DNA from: Diphasiastrum complanatum
Taxonomy: Eukaryota; Streptophyta; Lycopodiopsida; Lycopodiales; Lycopodiaceae
Assembly: GCA_029204225.1 (NCBI GenBank)
Contig: CM055105.1
Coordinates: 50,107,720-50,171,719 of the forward strand
Length of the DNA stretch: 64,000 nucleotides
Direction of reading: 5' to 3'
The number at the start of each line of letters is the position of its first letter. Position 1 is the first letter of the stretch. Positions 59,650-64,000 of this stretch are shown here, piece by piece. The position numbers and the translations under genes were made by a program. The notes under the pieces were generated by a model. That model saw nothing but the letters and a program-made list of their open reading frames with translations. It was not told where the DNA came from and ran no database searches.

Positions 59650-60060
59650 ATTCAACTTCTTGCCCTGAAGGCCTGGCCCGTATCGGATGTTGTCATCAAA
59701 GAGGGTAGGAGTTTGGAAAAGCGTTCCAGCACGTCTACGGACACTTATCACGTTCAGCTTGGTTACATCTTCCCCATCAAGAAAAACTGAATCAGAGGGT
59801 GGCTCCCACAAACGATTCAATGCTCGTAGAAGTGTTGATTTTCCACTGCCATTTGGACTGATGATCCCAACGACAGTCCCTTCAGTAACCTCAATTGAAA
59901 CTCCTTATAAGATTAATTCGCCTTCATCTGTTTGCGATCTGGGAATTGCTACCCATTTTTTATTTTGGATCGTGAGGACTAGCAGCTGTTTTTTCTCGGA
60001 GATAGTTACTGAAGTAAGGGTGTTCTGTTTGATCCGGAGGTGCTTATTTTTGGAAATTGA
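59650..60060 (-). pseudogene. ABCI17: ABCI17/STAR1-like ABC ATPase fragment
   Basis: On the minus strand: HLRIKQN, GVSIEVTEGTVVGIISPNGS with Walker A (GSGKST), LLRALNRLWEPPSDSVFLDG, VRRRAGTLFQTPTLFDD with the Q-loop, and NIRYGPGLQGKKL. The order and wording match the N-terminal half of plant ABC transporter I family member 17 (STAR1, the ATPase of the aluminium-tolerance transporter in rice). The signature motif, Walker B and switch His are absent, there is a stop before GVSIEV, and a few residues before NIRYGP are missing. The fragment cannot be a working ATPase. It lies directly beside a CSN2 fragment on the same strand. Confidence 0.85.
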
Positions 60061-60084
60061 CAGAAATCTGCTGAAGCATTTGTT

Positions 60085-60435
60085 TGTGAAGATTCAAGCA
60101 TAATCGGTATACATTTGGATTTCAATAGCATAGACTTCAAGAATCTAAGTGCCCTTCTTTTGATCATCTGAACCACCTTCCCTTTGACAGGACTTGTGTA
60201 GCTCTTTCAAGATCTTATTTATCCATCCGTACTTTCCCATTTCAAACCAGAGCTTGCATAGCTCAAATTGGTCTTGAATTAGAGTTGGTCTGAGAATTGT
60301 CTGGTAGAATTCTTGAAGTAACTCCAAGTTTTGGCTAGCACTTCCAGACACAAAATCCAAAATGCTATTAATGCATTTTTCACTGTAGTTCCTTATAACA
60401 GCAGACTTAATGTACGTCAGGAGTTCAGTGATGTG
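60085..60435 (-). pseudogene. CSN2: COP9 signalosome subunit 2 fragment
   Basis: On the minus strand: LLTYIKSAVIRNYSEKCINS, then MDFVSGSASQNLELLQEFYQ. After a divergent stretch come LCKLWFEMGKYGWINKILKE and LHKSCQREGGSDDQKKGT, a stop in place of a conserved residue, and ILEVYAIEIQMYT. This is the internal helical-repeat region of CSN2, a COP9 signalosome subunit. About 110 of roughly 440 residues are present. The run of EKCINS to QMYT without an intron may mean a spliced (retrocopied) source or fusion of adjacent exons. It is truncated at both ends and is a pseudogene fragment. Confidence 0.9.
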
Positions 60436-60898
60436 AAAACGAAAATTGTTCAGTTCAGTGCACCGAGTAAAATAATCATCATTTAGTCATTATTACTTTT
60501 TTTATTTTTAGGACCCCTTTGTTCAAAGTTATTCCCATTTTAGGTTTTAATTCTTAGAACTGTCATTTTTTCTCCGTTCGACCTCGGTTTTTGACACAAT
60601 AAAAAACAAAAGTGATCATTACTTCAAGCTTGACATCATAGCCATGTATTAAAATCCAAAACCGATCCGTGAAACGAAGTTGACATTTTGCCAAAAGCTA
60701 CTAGTGTTTTCTAACTTGTAGGTTACATTCCTCGAGGACTCGGAATTTTGGGACGGTGGAGAATAACAAATTTGTTACTAGCAAATTTGTGATTTTACAA
60801 GTGAAATTTGTAATTGTTCCAGATGCTTCCCACTTCATTTAGTTTTGTGGACCCATAACCCACAGACTACTTGTCATTATACCATGGGCACTAATAAT
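60436..60898. other. Spacer, no gene recognised
   Basis: No motif seen between the CSN2 fragment and the tandem LTR-like units. Confidence 0.4.
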
Positions 60899-62407
60899 TG
60901 TTGGTGTATGACGTGAAATGGTCTGCTTGGTCTACGATTATAGCGGAGCCGTGACAGAAGCAAAACACGAGAGACGATTACGATGTAAACAATGTCTCTA
61001 CCAATAGTAAGAAACACAATTGTGAACACAGTAATAACTGCGATTTCAGGAACGTGGATTGACTAGGGAACGGAATCAAAAGCTTGTTATCCTTTTGAGT
61101 TATCAGAGTAGGAGTATAAGACTGTTGTAACAATAGGATTGAGAAGCATTAGGCGTCTTGGACAGCCATGCGATCCTTTGTCTCTGATAACCGTGTTTGT
61201 GTGCAGGAGAGTGAGAGAGACAATTTCATTCAATCAAGAATGTAATAATTGAACAGTAGCAAATCTGTGTAAATGAAAGAATCGGAACACAAAACAGTAG
61301 CGCTGATAAGCACGTATTCCTGCTTACAGATTCTGAAACAATGGCTATAGTTCTTGCTCTCTCTGTGCATCTACAGATTGTTCAACTCAACAACACCTAT
61401 CACCCCTTCTCTTTGCTTAGTATATATTTATAGCTGTCAGAGTCTTTTGATTTATTGTAATTATAGTTTACAAGATGATTAACATCCAAAACAAGATCCG
61501 TAGATCCGTTATTGGAGCGTCGTGAAGGAGGAGAAGTACAGAGTAACGTATCCTCTATATGCATCGTAGTGCAAGGATGTAGGCCGTGATGGTCGTAGTC
61601 TGTCCGCAATCGTTTGAACAACTGCTGGTCGTTCGATCAACTATTGATCGTTTGCTTTGTAGATGACCGTTTGCTTCCTACGTTGATAACCGTAATGTTG
61701 GTGTATGAAAGATAGTCTGCTTGGTCTACAATTGATTATGAATGTCTCTACCAACAGTAAGAAAAATAATGAACACGGTAGTAACTGTGATTTCAGGAAC
61801 GTGGATTGACTAGGGAACGAAATCAAAAGCTTGTTATCCCTTTTGGGTGATCAGAGTAGGAGTCTGAGACTGTCGTAACAGTAGGATTGCAAAGCATTAG
61901 GTGTCTTGGACAGCCATGCGATCCTCTGTCTCTAATAACCGTGTTTTTGTGCAAGAAGAGAGTGAGAGAGACAATTGCATTGAATCAAGAACGTAAGGAT
62001 TGAACAGGAGCGAATATGTATATATATAAAAGAGAATTTGGACACAATACAATAGCACTGATAAGTGTGTGCTCCTAATTACAGACTCAAAACAATAGCT
62101 ACAGTTCTAGATCTCTCTCTCTCTCTGTGTATAAATCACTAACTCTAAGGAGCTAGTTACTTAAGACCTTTTGGTCGTTTGATCACTCTGTGCATACAAA
62201 TTGTTCAACTCAACAACACCTATCACCCTTCTCTTCGCTCAGATACGTATTTATAGCTGTTTGAGTCTTTTGATTTATTGTAATTACAGTTTACAAGATG
62301 ATTAACAACCGTTTAAACAAGATCCGTAGATCCGTTATTGGAGCGTCGTGAAGGAGGAGAAGTGTAGAGTAACGTATCCTCCATATGCATCGTGGTGCAA
62401 GGATGTA
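60899..62407. repeat. Two head-to-tail copies of an LTR-like ~0.75-kb unit
   Basis: Copy one starts TGTTGGTGTATGA at 60899 and copy two at 61696. Both carry ATTTCAGGAACGTGGATTGA, TTGGACAGCCATGCGATCCT, TTATTGTAATTA(T/C)AGTTTAC and AACAAGATCCGTAGATCCGT in order, ending near GTGCAAGGATGTA. The second has an extra ~80 bp near 62100 and the first an extra tail. A TATA-like TATATTTATAGC occurs in copy one. They look like LTRs with the interior lost, but no primer site, PPT or target duplication was found. Confidence 0.75.
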
Positions 62408-63457
62408 CCAATTTGCATTCCTACACTCTAGGACATGTGTCCACACCTCACCGGACTCAAGATGGATGTCTAATTGCCTATCCTAATCATGCATTTTGAT
62501 TTGTACAAGTCATGAGGAGATTGAGGCCCATCCTCATGATGACACTTGGCATGATTCTACTTGACTAGCTTTTGCCTACTTTCACATTGCTTTGTACACG
62601 AGCTATTCTAAGGCATGAATTAGCTAATGCAAATAGGCCTAATACTCACGCGTGGGAACATGCTCCACACATGTGTGATTTACAAACTCCTAAGGATCAC
62701 AAAGACCCATCATCATGTTACCAAGATCTTGAGAATTAGACATATCAAGATTGGCAAGGCAGTGCATGCCAAAATAACAAAGGTTTTGCATCATTTCTTT
62801 ATGCTTGATTTTGTTGAAATTTCACAATTCTAGCTTGACCAATTTTGGTCACATGCATTGTAATTGGCAAGATGGCCATGTAAATAGATGCCACACATGC
62901 CAAATAGCATAGGATGATTTCCCAAGACTTCATTCCTCATATTACATTGTGATAGCGGCCAAAGTGTGCTTAGATAAGCTAGAGAAATTCTAGGAGCTAA
63001 AAATCGCATGTTTTACATTGTTTTTGGATCTTGAGATCTTGACTCCATATTAGGGTGGATCCAATGACCTATTAGGTTAGATGTTAGGTTTGGGTTATGA
63101 TAAGTACAAAGATGCCCTAAAACGTTCAGATCCATGCTTGAAATGTATAAATGTATGATGGGATCTCCATCAAAGTATGAAAAAAAATCAAGTTTTTTCA
63201 CTTCTATCAACATTGTCTTTTGGTGGCAAGTTCTAGCTATTGGATGTGAGTGATTTTATGCATTAATTACTTGATTTGGAAGGTACTGAAGTTTTTTACA
63301 AGTTTGAAAAGCTTGCTGCACTTTACTTTAGTGTATTTGATCAAATCTATGTGCCTATTATGGAGTTAAATGCCAAATTAGCTAGTTTTGGTAACTAGTC
63401 TTGATCCTAGCTCATAGTTTGGATCTAGATCTTTGATTTGTGCATTCTCCATCACTT
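62408..63457. other. Spacer, no gene recognised
   Basis: No conserved frame. The part next to 63458 may be interior or LTR of the copia element that enters from the right. Confidence 0.4.
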
Positions 63458-64000
63458 TTATGATTGATTGAAATTCATTTTGTTAGATTTGATCAAATCT
63501 ATAGTAAATTGAGCTAGGTTTGGATCTAGTTTGGATCTTGAAGATGGCTTTGCTTGCAGTATCCGGTAGTCTTGAATCTCGTGGTTGTTTTTTCTTGCAG
63601 TATCTACAGAACAGCTTCTTCTTTGTCTGTGGATTCGATTGTTCTTTGTGTTGTGCTGATTTCTGGTCTTGCTTTGATTGCTTTGGACCTTTCTTCTTCT
63701 TCTGCTTAGTCGTGCTCTTGTTGGTGTACAAAGAGAGAGAATCAGCTGAGGAACTAGAGGCTTCATTCCTCCACGTGTCTTGCTGCAGCAACATTGTAAT
63801 GACTCTTGAAAGAGTCAGCTCTAGATGTGTCATGATGACCATCAACCAGCTATCATATGAGCTTGTCAAGCTTGTAAGCAGTTGCATCACTACATCTTGA
63901 TCGTCTATGAAAGATCCGCCATTTGCTTTAGTAGGTTCTTGAATTGGTTGATGGCGAATGGTGATTCTGCAAGGAATCACCATTCGCCATCTTGAGGGAG
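63458..64000 (-). pseudogene. Copia gag, partial at window edge
   Basis: Minus-strand frame with DDQDVVMQLLTSLTSSYDSW, LTLSRVITMLLQQDTWRNEA and a Lys-rich linker. It ends in a zinc-knuckle start, KKKLFCRYCKKK. A frameshift there puts the rest (NNHEIQDYRILQAK) in another frame, and a Tyr replaces the last Cys of the knuckle. It is a copia gag C-terminal half of a different lineage from the gag at 10.5 kb. The N-terminus lies beyond the window; pol would be expected to the left but is absent. Confidence 0.8.

Overview
The window is nuclear DNA of a land plant, most likely a seed plant with a large, repeat-rich genome. The evidence is Ty3/gypsy chromovirus and Ty1/copia elements with initiator-Met-tRNA primer sites, relics of plant CSN2 and ABCI17/STAR1 genes, intron-type junctions and long AT-rich spacers. 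I see no bacterial-type operons, rRNA or tRNA genes, and no CRISPR. Most of the window is retrotransposon in several age layers; only three loci look like possible host genes.

Layout. 1-6.9 kb: AT-rich spacer with a perfect 32-bp foldback, a GC-rich foldback and one minus-strand coding exon (3.8-4.7 kb). 7.0-11.7 kb: a non-autonomous copia-like unit (5' LTR, primer site, gag, protease, then an unrecognised ORF instead of integrase/RT), abutting a gypsy RNase H scrap. 12.4-19.3 kb: an old plus-strand copia with an internally deleted chromovirus nested in its 3' LTR (target duplication GTCCA). 20.5-31 kb: decayed elements of one gypsy LTR family (LTRs beginning TGTCATG or TGTTATG and ending near TTTACA), a mutated gypsy pol, CG-rich foldbacks and a LINE-type ORF1 relic. 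32.7-38.8 kb: a full-length chromovirus with identical 358-bp LTRs, target duplication GTAAA, correct PPT and primer site and one uninterrupted 1592-residue gag-pol ORF. It is the youngest element and could be autonomous.

39.6-49 kb: a pair of diverged tandem paralogues of unknown function (41.8-42.6 and 47.2-48.0 kb) with duplicated 3' flanks, separated by a foldback element with a 9-bp target duplication. 50.3-51.4 kb: another gypsy integrase relic. 51.7-58.3 kb: an unknown ORF split by a rearranged three-LTR gypsy array whose long internal region has no coding capacity. 59.6-60.4 kb: adjacent fragments of an ABCI17-like ABC ATPase and of CSN2. 60.9-62.4 kb: two head-to-tail copies of a ~0.75-kb LTR-like unit. 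63.5-64 kb: a copia gag entering from beyond the right edge.

Two observations look least explained. One is a dispersed family of CG-rich foldbacks (7.0, 27.6, 28.3, 31.6, 43.1, 44.6-45.5 kb) in which each locus repeats its own self-complementary word on both strands; some copies share a conserved core near GCAATATGGGTATCA, and one copy has a 9-bp target duplication. The other is a large coding-poor gypsy derivative (at 29.9-31.0, 39.7-40.9 and 53.3-56.5 kb) that shares internal non-coding sequence between copies.
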